Assembly: GCA_028818995.1 (NCBI GenBank)
Contig: JAPPMR010000825.1
Coordinates: forward strand, 1 to 5,839
Source: Candidatus Poribacteria bacterium
GTDB lineage: Bacteria > Poribacteria > WGA-4E > WGA-3G
Length of the DNA stretch: 5,839 bases
Direction: 5' to 3'
Part shown: positions 1 through 5,839 of the stretch, piece by piece
How positions within the stretch are numbered: position 1 is the stretch's first letter
How the letters are laid out: every line of letters starts with the position of its first letter
Translations under genes and position numbers: made by a program
The notes under the pieces: model-generated
The model's database searches: none
Seen by the model: the letters and a program-made list of their open reading frames with translations, nothing else
Told to the model about the DNA's origin: nothing

Positions 1-516
1 AATTACCACCGTCACATCATTGCTGAGGATAGCCCGTACGCGTTGTTCGGATGTCAAACCGCCATTTGCAATGGTAAGTGCGCCAAGTTGCTGCGCGCCA
101 TGATAAGCACTCCAGAAACCGATAAATGGACCGAACGAAAACGCCATCATGAGTCGATCTGAGGATGTCACCCCTGCAGCGCTATAGATATCTCTCCAGC
201 ATTTTCCCCACCAGTCCCATGATTCTCGTGTGTCTAACCACCGCAGCGGGGCACCTGTTGTACCTGAGGTCTGATGTATGCAGGTATATTGATCTAATGG
301 AAAGGTAAGATTTGTGCCGTAAGGTGGATGGGACACTTGATCAGCACTGAGTTCGTCTTTTGTAGTAAAGGGTAGTTGCTGGTAATCTGATAGTGTTTGA
401 ATGTCGTTTGGGTGTGTAATTCCAACTTCGGTGAGTTTTTGCTTGTAAAAGGCGTTTGTTTCTATAACCGGAGCAAGCATTTCACGTAGACGGAGTAATT
501 GTGATTTTATATCCAT
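1..516 (-). CDS. PaaK-like AMP-forming acyl-CoA ligase (adenylate-forming enzyme), C-terminus cut by window edge
   Basis: The frame opens with ATG at 516 and stays open to base 1, giving the first 172 residues of a protein whose family is usually about 430 long; the rest lies beyond the left edge. The residue 80-92 stretch, HQTSGTTGAPLRW, is the Ser/Thr/Gly-rich phosphate-binding loop of ANL adenylating enzymes. The preceding layout (PFTTKDEL near 49-56, then HPPYG near 63-67) follows phenylacetate-CoA ligase (PaaK) proteins. Such enzymes activate a carboxylic acid with ATP to an acyl-adenylate and usually pass it to CoA in the cytosol. Substrate is unknown because most of the acid-binding and C-terminal lid regions are missing. 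The start is 3 bases after the stop of the upstream radical SAM gene and has no clear Shine-Dalgarno, so translational coupling is likely. Residue 13 is a second possible Met start. Family assignment is firm; aryl or aliphatic substrate, or a non-CoA acceptor, remains open. Confidence 0.85.
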   Translation of the reverse strand, partial: MDIKSQLLRLREMLAPVIETNAFYKQKLTEVGITHPNDIQTLSDYQQLPFTTKDELSADQVSHPPYGTNLTFPLDQYTCIHQTSGTTGAPLRWLDTRESWDWWGKCWRDIYSAAGVTSSDRLMMAFSFGPFIGFWSAYHGAQQLGALTIANGGLTSEQRVRAILSNDVTVVI

Positions 517-519
517 GTA

Positions 520-1860
520 TTACGTATACCGCGTATTCTGATATTCAGGGGCATAGAACGCAGGAAGCAAACTATCAACTTGAAGCAGTCCGCGTTGTGT
601 CAGTTGAATCTCATCTGATTCAGCGTTAACGGAGAGCATGCCATCGTTTTGCAGTTTTTTATACGCATCAGCATAAAGTGTAAGAATATCCGCGTTGAAT
701 TTGCTTTGAAAATAGGAGGGTTTTATCTTCCCAAGTTTGAGTTGCAGAATCATCTCTCGGGTCAATCGTTCCGCTTCTGTAGGCTTCAGTGCGCGATAGA
801 TAGGTAGCTTATCTTCCTCAAGATTACCAAGATAGTCTCCCCATGAAGGTGCGTTTTGGAAGTGTATCCCACTGAGATGCGAAAAAGAGGCGACACCTGT
901 GCCAATCATATCACTTCCTTGCCACACTGCATCACGGTAGACAAACTGACAAGGCTTGTCTTTTTTGAGTACTGTGTAAGCACTGGATTGTACGTAACCG
1001 GCTCGCGCAAATTGTTCAAAAGCGTATTGATGCCATTCCCGTTTCAATTTCCAATCCGCCACAGGTAACGCATCTCCGCCAAGAATGTCTTTGGAATAAA
1101 CGGTATTGAACGGCAGTTCAAGTTGGTAAACGGTGATACTGTCAGGATCAAGTTCGACTGTCTTTCTGACTGTCTCGCGCCAACTATCCCATGTTTCCCC
1201 AATCATACCAGAGATGAGGTCAATGTTAACTTGATCAAATGCCAATTCCTTGATCCAAGGGTCAATCCGATATACTTCTTTTGAGAGATGCGCTCTGCCG
1301 TTTTCAGCAAGTATTTCATCATTCAAATTCTCAACACCGAGACTCAATCGGGTTACACCGATAGCCTTGATCGCTTCCAATTTCTTTTGTGTTAGTGTGC
1401 CGGGTTCACACTCAAAAGCAATTTCTTCTGCAGCATCCCACGGTAAGACGTTTTTCACTCTGTCCACCAAGGTTTTCAAGTGTTTCACACTAATATAGGA
1501 GGGTGTGCCGCCCCCAAAATAAACAAAATGCAAAGGTCGCCCTGTAATTGCAGGTTGCTTGCTGTATAGTTCAACCTCTTTTGCCAGAGCGTTTAGGTAA
1601 GTGTCAATTTCTGAACTGTTTTTATCAGTATATACCCGAAAGTAGCAGAATTTACAACGTTTGCGGCAGAAGGGAATGTGCAGATAAAGTCCAAGTGTGG
1701 CATCTGGGCGCGGTTCTTCACTCAGCGCGCGATGCACTTCAGGAACTGCTGAATCGTTCCAAGTAGAATATGGAGGATAGTTTGAGACAAAAACGCTACC
1801 GACTGTTGTTTGTTTTGATTCTATTCCTGCTGTTGCAGGTTCCGGTTTAGTTTTGGACAT
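520..1860 (-). CDS. HemN/HemW-like radical SAM protein, function unassigned
   Basis: A 446-residue protein. LYLHIPFC (58-65) leads into a CX3CX2C iron-sulfur motif (C65, C69, C72), followed by the glycine motif FGGGTPS (115-121), LSLGVEN (173-179) and a HemN C-terminal-type region around 360-430 ending LTQRGLL. These mark the coproporphyrinogen III oxidase-like radical SAM family, which binds a 4Fe-4S cluster and S-adenosylmethionine. It is probably neither true HemN nor HemW. The position two after the third cysteine is F74, where HemN has a fourth Cys. The place where HemW carries its haem-binding HNxxYW reads YRDAVW (308-313). The N-terminal 58 residues, with SNYPPYSTW, recall the HemN N-terminal segment. 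Relatives include class C methyltransferases and other modification enzymes. The start is supported by GAGG about 8 bases upstream. It is coupled to the PaaK-like ligase 3 bases downstream, which suggests a shared pathway on an activated acid. Family call strong, reaction unknown. Confidence 0.88.
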   Translation of the reverse strand: MSKTKPEPATAGIESKQTTVGSVFVSNYPPYSTWNDSAVPEVHRALSEEPRPDATLGLYLHIPFCRKRCKFCYFRVYTDKNSSEIDTYLNALAKEVELYSKQPAITGRPLHFVYFGGGTPSYISVKHLKTLVDRVKNVLPWDAAEEIAFECEPGTLTQKKLEAIKAIGVTRLSLGVENLNDEILAENGRAHLSKEVYRIDPWIKELAFDQVNIDLISGMIGETWDSWRETVRKTVELDPDSITVYQLELPFNTVYSKDILGGDALPVADWKLKREWHQYAFEQFARAGYVQSSAYTVLKKDKPCQFVYRDAVWQGSDMIGTGVASFSHLSGIHFQNAPSWGDYLGNLEEDKLPIYRALKPTEAERLTREMILQLKLGKIKPSYFQSKFNADILTLYADAYKKLQNDGMLSVNAESDEIQLTQRGLLQVDSLLPAFYAPEYQNTRYT

Positions 1861-1886
1861 TTCTGTTCCTCATCTAAAGTATGAAC

Positions 1887-1910
1887 AAAATTGAGAAATC
1901 TCAGAATTTT
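1887..1910. other. Dyad symmetry upstream of the radical SAM gene
   Basis: AAAATTGAGA (1887-1896) and TCTCA (1899-1903) plus ATTTT (1906-1910) form a ten-base-pair inverted repeat with a two-base bulge and a two-base centre. The core TGAGAAATCTCA is a perfect palindrome apart from its centre. It lies in the 74-base gap between the toxin stop and the radical SAM start. It could be an operator for the radical SAM-ligase pair, or a weak hairpin ending the toxin-antitoxin transcript, since a short T-rich run follows it on the minus strand. The stem is AT-rich, so neither role is firm. A possible -10 (TAAAAT on the minus strand, 1906-1911) overlaps it, without a good -35. Confidence 0.3.
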
Positions 1911-1934
1911 AGGGAAATATAAATTTTTTGAAAT

Positions 1935-2330
1935 CTACCATTTTTCTAAGTGTAAAGACTCTACTTCATTGAAATGTGCGTCCCGTGTGACAAGAATTAA
2001 TTCACGTTGCAGAGCTATTGCAGCAATCCAAATATCATTATCTGGAATGAGATGCCCCTTTCGTCGCAGTTGGTTTTTGATAATACCGTACCACCGTGCC
2101 GTTTCCAAATTACAAGAAATGTTCGGAATTCGTTCTGTGAGTCTGTTTATTCTTGCTATATTTTCTATAGGTCTGTCAGAATTCCGCGCGCCATAGTAGA
2201 GTTCACCAATTACCGGAGAAGGCAAGAAAACCTTGCCAGTATACTGTCTTTCTTCTTCAATATTGACTTCATTAGCAAACATTGCAATAACAATGTTTGT
2301 ATCTAACAGATACTTACCATTCTGAAGCAT
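1935..2330 (-). CDS. vapC: PIN-domain toxin, VapC-like endoribonuclease
   Basis: A small PIN-domain protein, 131 residues from this ATG. Counting from it, the acidic metal-binding residues are visible: D10 in LLDTN, E43 in GELYYGA, D99 in PDNDIWIAA and D117 in TRDAHF. This order is that of VapC toxins, Mg-dependent RNases that cut tRNA or other RNA when not bound by antitoxin. It directly follows and overlaps the antitoxin gene, the usual type II order. An in-frame GTG at 2342 would add four residues (overlap 29 bases). I prefer the ATG at 2330 because the first Asp then sits at residue 10, as in typical PIN toxins. Ribosome-binding evidence does not settle it: the AGAAGG lies about 14 bases before the ATG and almost touches the GTG. 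All catalytic residues are intact, so it is probably active. The RNA target cannot be predicted. Confidence 0.9.
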   Translation of the reverse strand: MLQNGKYLLDTNIVIAMFANEVNIEEERQYTGKVFLPSPVIGELYYGARNSDRPIENIARINRLTERIPNISCNLETARWYGIIKNQLRRKGHLIPDNDIWIAAIALQRELILVTRDAHFNEVESLHLEKW

Positions 2331-2544
2331 AGACTTGCTCACACCCTTCTTTAATGGCTTGTTTCATCTGTTCAAGGTCTTCAGATGGAATTGTACCTGA
2401 GAATTCAAGGAATTCGTGAATTGAGGCACCCTCTGGCATTTCATCCGAAAGTTCTAAGGTGAAATCCAAAACTTGCTTCTGAAGAATAGGTGAAAAAGTC
2501 TCTAATCTTTCTACTATCTCTTGAATAGTTGTCGAATGATTCAT
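2314..2544 (-). CDS. Antitoxin of the PIN toxin, DUF2281/VapB-like
   Basis: A 76-residue acidic protein. The N-terminal half (IQEIVERLETFSPILQKQVLDF, about 7-28) is the helical segment seen in DUF2281-type antitoxins. The C-terminal half has a GTIPSEDLEQMKQAI stretch and ends CEQVYASEW, a pattern common in antitoxins paired with PIN toxins, where the tail occupies the toxin. No ribbon-helix-helix or AbrB DNA-binding motif is obvious by eye, so self-repression of the operon is possible but not shown. The start has a strong Shine-Dalgarno, AAGGAGA, about 9 bases upstream. The gene overlaps the toxin start by 17 bases (29 if the toxin begins at its GTG), which fixes translation of antitoxin before toxin. 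Pairing with the toxin rests on position and the C-terminal pattern; the exact family name is from memory. Confidence 0.82.
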   Translation of the reverse strand: MNHSTTIQEIVERLETFSPILQKQVLDFTLELSDEMPEGASIHEFLEFSGTIPSEDLEQMKQAIKEGCEQVYASEW

Positions 2545-2607
2545 TGTGTTGTCTCTCCTTACTCTAATTCCTTAGCATAATTTTACACTTACCCAACTAT
2601 TGTAGAA

Positions 2608-2637
2608 ATTTTATCATAAGTTCGTTCAGAATAACAA
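2608..2637 (-). promoter_or_regulatory. Candidate promoter of the toxin-antitoxin operon
   Basis: On the minus strand TTGTTA (2632-2637) and TAAAAT (2608-2613) are separated by 18 bases, matching sigma-70-type -35 and -10 boxes at four and five of six positions. It would place a start site near 2601, about 57 bases before the antitoxin ATG. The surrounding 2545-2686 gap is AT-rich, so chance matches are likely. I see no convincing terminator for the lipoprotein gene in this gap, and read-through from upstream is also possible. Confidence 0.35.
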
Positions 2638-2686
2638 GTTTTTTGAATTCACATAAAAACTCATTCCATAAAACGCGAGACAGAAG

Positions 2687-3337
2687 TTACTTTACTTTTA
2701 TTGAATGTATTTCGCGAAAGTTTTCAACTGTGATATAACTCTCGTCAAAATGACCTTTCCATTCCCAACTACCATCAATTTGATTTTTTTCATTTGCATG
2801 AATTTGAGGAAAAAATCTACCGCTCGGCGTTGTGAAAAGTGAGTAGCCATTTTGGTCATAAAAGGATATCCAAATAGTGGGAGGTTGCTCTCGCTGCTCA
2901 AGTAAATCTTTTAACGCTTCTTTAATAACTTTTTCATCAAGTGTTTTGGTCTTATCTTGCTTCTCAAGTGACAATAAGATTTTCTCTCTTTCATCATCAG
3001 TGAGTGCTGTTTTGGTCTTATCTTGCTGCTCAAGTGACCGAAAAGGATTACCAAAATCACGAGTGGATGGTTCTGTTTTGGTCTTATTTTGCTGCTTCCC
3101 TGTTTCATCATGGTCTGAAGACTTAGGCGCAAAGTATTGAACAATGTAGTAGTAAGAACCAAATTTATCATCTCCACTGATTTTGCTTTTAGGTTTATAC
3201 TCAATTTTGATATTAACACGAGCACCATCTTCCATTGTGTGAGAAAACTCTTTTGATGTTTTTGTGTTCGTACAACCCATTAGAACAACAAAGAAACATA
3301 ACATGAAGGGCAGATTAGGTTTTAGAAATTGATACAT
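2687..3337 (-). CDS. Predicted lipoprotein with a 22-residue repeat insert, unknown function
   Basis: I do not recognise the family. From the ATG at 3337 the protein has 216 residues and begins with a signal peptide ending in the lipobox LMGC (Cys22), so it should be lipid-anchored in the envelope. After the Cys come a beta-rich part (VNIKIEY, SYYYIVQYF), then 22-residue repeats sharing QxDKTKT with charged helix-like linkers (about 81-152), then a second beta-rich part (IWISFYDQNGYSLF, GSWEWKGHF) to the end. The repeats thus look like an insert in one beta fold. An earlier ATG at 3373 overlaps the propeller stop as ATGA and would add 12 residues. I prefer 3337 because GGAG lies 9 bases upstream and the signal peptide is then of normal length, whereas GGAGG before 3373 is only 3 bases away. 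It is the third gene of the dehydrogenase-propeller operon, so it may work with the propeller protein. Confidence 0.75.
   Translation of the reverse strand: MYQFLKPNLPFMLCFFVVLMGCTNTKTSKEFSHTMEDGARVNIKIEYKPKSKISGDDKFGSYYYIVQYFAPKSSDHDETGKQQNKTKTEPSTRDFGNPFRSLEQQDKTKTALTDDEREKILLSLEKQDKTKTLDEKVIKEALKDLLEQREQPPTIWISFYDQNGYSLFTTPSGRFFPQIHANEKNQIDGSWEWKGHFDESYITVENFREIHSIKVK
2876..3103 (-). repeat. 66-base in-frame tandem repeat, three clear copies and one decayed
   Basis: A 30-base core occurs at 2942-2971 and 3008-3037 with one mismatch, and its first 23 bases recur at 3074-3096 with one mismatch. The spacing is exactly 66 bases each time. A decayed fourth copy sits in register at 2876-2905 (19 of 30 bases match, including 11 in a row). 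The 36-base segments between cores are unlike each other. Each core encodes (E/K)(Q/K)Q(D/N)KTKT within the lipoprotein, so the unit is 22 residues. Core identity extends to synonymous positions, which suggests recent duplication or gene conversion rather than protein selection alone. Confidence 0.85.
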
Positions 3338-3369
3338 TTGGACTTTCTCCGAAATAAAACAACTATCAA

Positions 3370-4536
3370 TCATTTTCCTCCAAAGCAGTAGAGGACCCCA
3401 TCCTCTGTTCCTATGTATATTTTCCCATCAGAAACGCTGGGGGACGCAACAATTGACGACCCCGTTTCAAATTTCCACAATTGTTCTCCATTGCTAATAT
3501 CAAGCGCAACAAATACCCCGCGCGTTGTCCCAAAAAATACGCGTTTTCCAACGATGACCGGAGAAGATTCAATACGGGATTTAGCAGTAAAAGTCCATTG
3601 CGGTTCACCTTTTTCTGGCGTGAGTGCATGCACCATCTTGTCGCGCCCTCCGATGATAACAAGGTTTTCCGTTACGGCAGCTGAGGCAAAAAACGGAAGT
3701 TTGCGTACTGGATGTTCATATCGCCACGCGATTTCACCTGATGTGAGGTTAACGCCTAACACTTCGTTACCATAGGTTCCGCAATAAGCGCGAACTTTGG
3801 ACGTAGTTTGTGCTTCTGTGTGAGTGTCTAAAATCGCTGGACTCGCACCGACATACGCACCAAGATTCGCTTGTCGTGTCTGTTTGCCGTTGTCTATATT
3901 GATGATACGCAGATAACTATCACAACCTGTAACAATCACATAATTATTGAAAATTGCGGGTGTGCCGTGAACATATCCTTCTGTTTCAAATTTCCATACT
4001 AATTCACCATTTTCTATATTAAGACAATAGAGAAATCCATCATACGAACCGAATAGCACATTGCCGCCAGCAAAATTTGCTGACGAGATGATTTCGCCCT
4101 CTGTAGTATATTGCCACTTCTTTTTTTGAGTGGCGACATCCACAGCATGAAAAATACCATCTTCATCACCAAAATATATAACGTCCTTGTGGATAGATGG
4201 TGATGATTTAATTGGCGCAGTTGCCTCATACTTCCATTTGCTTTTTCCCGTATGTGCGTTAATGGCATAAAGATAACCATCTAATGCTCCGATATACACA
4301 GTGCCATCAACAATTGCAGCAGTGGACTCAATCATATCTCCTGCTTTAAAAGTCCAGATTAACTCAAGTTTGTCGGGGAGTTGTGAATCGGATACGCCTG
4401 TGAGTTGCGGATTCCCACGAAAGCTTTCCCAATCACCAAAAGCGGAGTGCATTCCGAGAATCAACAGGAAAACTAATAAATTAGCAGTAAGATTCCAATA
4501 TGATAATGATTTCAACTTTTCAAAAAATTTGTTCAT
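3370..4536 (-). CDS. Exported PQQ-like (BamB-like) eight-bladed beta-propeller protein
   Basis: A 388-residue protein. An N-terminal signal peptide (basic MNKFFEKLKS, hydrophobic 17-29, likely cleavage after A32-F33-G34) precedes WESFRGNPQLTG, a typical opening of these propellers. The repeat ends W-(T/K/Q/R)-(F/Y) recur at W61, W101, W141, W181, W271, W314 and W354. A decayed one falls near 221, where Trp is lost, giving eight repeats, mostly 40 residues apart. Repeats carry the PQQ-like signature YIGxxDGYLYAIxxxTG. This fold scaffolds proteins in the periplasm, as in BamB. I see no extra catalytic or haem-binding domain, and at 388 residues it is far shorter than quinoprotein dehydrogenases of about 600, so no PQQ cofactor is implied. 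Blades five to six hold an insert of about ten residues (237-247). The gene starts inside the end of the dehydrogenase gene (17-base overlap) with a weak GTGAG ribosome site, so coupling is likely. It could be a BamB-like assembly factor or a binding partner of the lipoprotein. Confidence 0.87.
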   Translation of the reverse strand: MNKFFEKLKSLSYWNLTANLLVFLLILGMHSAFGDWESFRGNPQLTGVSDSQLPDKLELIWTFKAGDMIESTAAIVDGTVYIGALDGYLYAINAHTGKSKWKYEATAPIKSSPSIHKDVIYFGDEDGIFHAVDVATQKKKWQYTTEGEIISSANFAGGNVLFGSYDGFLYCLNIENGELVWKFETEGYVHGTPAIFNNYVIVTGCDSYLRIINIDNGKQTRQANLGAYVGASPAILDTHTEAQTTSKVRAYCGTYGNEVLGVNLTSGEIAWRYEHPVRKLPFFASAAVTENLVIIGGRDKMVHALTPEKGEPQWTFTAKSRIESSPVIVGKRVFFGTTRGVFVALDISNGEQLWKFETGSSIVASPSVSDGKIYIGTEDGVLYCFGGK

Positions 4537-5641
4537 ATAGTCTCACAAAATCATGTATCGCCAAAGAACGTGGGTTAAACTGGGCAGTCCATTGTGCTGC
4601 GGCTTCCTTTGCCAATGTAGCGATGTCTGTTGATCTTATATTACATTGGACAGAACAATCTTGTAATGAGTTCGGCAAATCGCCTTTATGCATTAACGCT
4701 TCAATTCTATCTGCCAAATTTCCGTTCGAGTAAAGCTCACGATACGATTCGTCTGCAATTGTTTTGTTAAATCGAATTACATGCGGTAACATGAGGGCAA
4801 CAGCAACACCGTGTGTAATGCCGAATTTGGCTGTCAATGGATTTGCGCATGCGTGTGCCGCGCCTAACATTGAGTTTTCAATCGCAACGCCAGCGAGATA
4901 AGCACCAAGTAACATCTTTCCGCGTGCTTCACTATTTTTGGCATCAAGTGCCAATTCGAAATTAGCATCTAAAAGTTGCCATGCGTGTAGAGAGAACATC
5001 TGCGACATTGGGTTGCGTCTGGTTGAAACGAAACTTTCAATTGCATGGGCAATTGCGTCTATTCCTGTGATAGCGGCTACAAATTTCGGTAAGGTTTCTG
5101 TTACCGTCGGGTCTAAAATTACTGTTTTAAATTGTGCTTTTTTATCACCACACGCCATTTTAATATGTGTATCATCCTGTGCAATTAGGGCAAAAGATTG
5201 TGCCTCACTTCCAGTGCCTATTGTTGTCGGAATACCGATAGATGGTAGCATTAGTTGCGTTGCTTTATTTATTCCCCAGTAATCCTCCATTTTACCACCG
5301 TTCGTTAGAAGAAAATTAGTGCCTTTCGCACAATCCATCGCGCTACCACCACCGAGTCCAATAATTAGGTCAATCGGTACATTGGCTTTTGCAAATTGAA
5401 CCGCAGCCTCAACATGTTTCGTGGTTGGGTTAGGGTCAACATCTGTGAAGACGTAACACGGAATCTTTTCGCTATTGAGTGCTGAATATGCTCGTTTGAG
5501 GATACCAGCTTCCTGAATACCAGGGTCTGTTACAATTAGAACACGACTGCCACCAAGTGTTATTGTGGATTCAGCAAGTTTCTCAATACTGTTCTCGCCA
5601 AAGATGACGCGTTGTGCTAAATCAGAATCAAAAGAAATCAT
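4520..5641 (-). CDS. Iron-containing (type III) alcohol dehydrogenase
   Basis: A 373-residue protein, near the family norm of about 380. The N-terminal dinucleotide-binding part has GLGGGSAMDCAK (95-106), and D39 in VTDPG occupies the position that favours NAD over NADP in FucO-type enzymes. The metal site is complete: D195 and H199 in GIDAIAHAIESF, H263 in GAAHACANPL and H277 in THGVAVALMLPH, the four ligands known from the family. It should interconvert an alcohol and an aldehyde or ketone with NAD(H) in the cytosol, with Fe or another divalent metal. The substrate cannot be read; relatives act on 1,2-propanediol, ethanol, butanol, hydroxybutyrate and phosphonoacetaldehyde-type compounds. 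The ATG has only a weak GGAAAA about 9 bases upstream, but it gives the normal N-terminus for the family. It is the first gene of the operon and sits about 50 bases after a good promoter. Its last codons overlap the propeller gene start. Confidence 0.93.
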   Translation of the reverse strand: MISFDSDLAQRVIFGENSIEKLAESTITLGGSRVLIVTDPGIQEAGILKRAYSALNSEKIPCYVFTDVDPNPTTKHVEAAVQFAKANVPIDLIIGLGGGSAMDCAKGTNFLLTNGGKMEDYWGINKATQLMLPSIGIPTTIGTGSEAQSFALIAQDDTHIKMACGDKKAQFKTVILDPTVTETLPKFVAAITGIDAIAHAIESFVSTRRNPMSQMFSLHAWQLLDANFELALDAKNSEARGKMLLGAYLAGVAIENSMLGAAHACANPLTAKFGITHGVAVALMLPHVIRFNKTIADESYRELYSNGNLADRIEALMHKGDLPNSLQDCSVQCNIRSTDIATLAKEAAAQWTAQFNPRSLAIHDFVRLYEQIF

Positions 5642-5700
5642 GGCAAAAAGTTTTCCGATTTGTTAAATTTCCAAACGGATTGGACTTATCAATGATTCAA

Positions 5701-5729
5701 ATTATATCAGATTTCGGTTCGTTATTCAA
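5701..5729 (-). promoter_or_regulatory. Extended -10 sigma-70-type promoter of the dehydrogenase operon
   Basis: On the minus strand TTGAAT (5724-5729, four of six to consensus) is followed after exactly 17 bases by a perfect TATAAT (5701-5706). A TG one base ahead of it makes an extended -10. Transcription would start near 5694, giving a leader of about 52 bases before the ATG at 5641. No other box pair between 5642 and 5839 is as good. I see no structured leader or riboswitch in this short stretch. Confidence 0.65.
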
Positions 5730-5752
5730 GGAAAGAAAGTAGGTAGGATGAT

Positions 5753-5799
5753 TTGACTTGATACACTTTATCAGTAAATATAAAATTTATTCAAGTCAA
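5753..5799. other. Nine-base inverted repeat upstream of the promoter
   Basis: TTGACTTGA (5753-5761) and TCAAGTCAA (5791-5799) are perfect inverted copies separated by 29 AT-rich bases. They lie 24 to 70 bases upstream of the -35 box of the dehydrogenase promoter. The position suits two half-sites for a transcription activator or a looping repressor. The long loop and lack of GC make a terminator hairpin unlikely. Each arm also contains TTGACT, which looks like a -35 box, but no fitting -10 follows at normal spacing, so I read the arms as binding sites at low confidence. Confidence 0.35.
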
Positions 5800-5839
5800 T
5801 TACTGTTAGGGTATTCAGCCAAATGTGCTTGTGGCGTAC

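Noticed and set aside
520..1860. Oxygen-independent coproporphyrinogen III oxidase (hemN) or haem chaperone (hemW)
   Set aside because: The fourth HemN cysteine position is Phe and the HemW HNxxYW motif is absent. No haem genes surround it, so only the superfamily call is kept.
2587..2620. Terminator hairpin after the lipoprotein gene
   Set aside because: Only five-base arms (ACTTA and TAAGT) around a long AT-rich loop, with no stable GC stem or proper T-run.
2942..3103. Short CRISPR array with about 30-base repeats and 36-base spacers
   Set aside because: The period is exactly 66 bases, in frame with a full lipoprotein gene and conserved as a protein repeat. The outer copies decay, and no cas gene or leader is near.
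2877..3140. Plus-strand reading frame with a periodic VLVLSC-type protein
   Set aside because: It is the antisense of the lipoprotein repeat; the periodicity comes from the repeats, and the opposite strand has the signal peptide, Shine-Dalgarno and operon position.
3370..4536. PQQ-dependent quinoprotein alcohol dehydrogenase working with the neighbouring dehydrogenase
   Set aside because: At 388 residues it is only a propeller, with no cytochrome c motif, and the signature repeats fit BamB-like scaffolds.

Overview
The window looks like a piece of a Gram-negative-type bacterial chromosome. One protein carries a Sec signal peptide, another carries a lipobox, and a BamB-like periplasmic propeller is present. 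Base composition is moderate to AT-leaning by eye. The mix of a PQQ-like propeller, a VapBC-type toxin-antitoxin pair and a HemN-like radical SAM enzyme would fit an uncultured lineage such as Candidatus Poribacteria or a relative, but this is only an impression and no marker gene proves it. Every gene I can support reads on the minus strand, so transcription runs from the right end of the window to the left.

Right block (5729 down to 2687): a good extended -10 promoter (5701-5729) leads into an iron-containing (type III) alcohol dehydrogenase. An exported eight-bladed PQQ-like propeller protein follows, overlapping it by 17 bases, and then a small predicted lipoprotein. The tight spacing argues for one operon that places a cytosolic NAD-linked oxidoreductase beside two cell-envelope proteins. 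The lipoprotein contains a 66-base periodic in-frame repeat whose 30-base cores and 36-base spacers imitate a short CRISPR array.

Middle block (2637 to 1935): a type II toxin-antitoxin module, a DUF2281/VapB-like antitoxin followed by a PIN-domain (VapC-like) toxin, with its own Shine-Dalgarno and a possible promoter.

Left block (1860 to the left edge): a HemN/HemW-like radical SAM protein that does not match HemN or HemW at diagnostic positions. Three bases after its stop comes an AMP-forming ligase of the phenylacetate-CoA ligase (PaaK) type, cut by the window edge. The pairing suggests a small-molecule modification or biosynthesis pathway rather than haem synthesis, but the substrate cannot be read from the sequence.

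The stretches without genes (1861-1934, 2545-2686, 5642-5839) are short. They hold candidate promoters and dyad symmetries, and I found no RNA gene, insertion sequence or CRISPR array in them.
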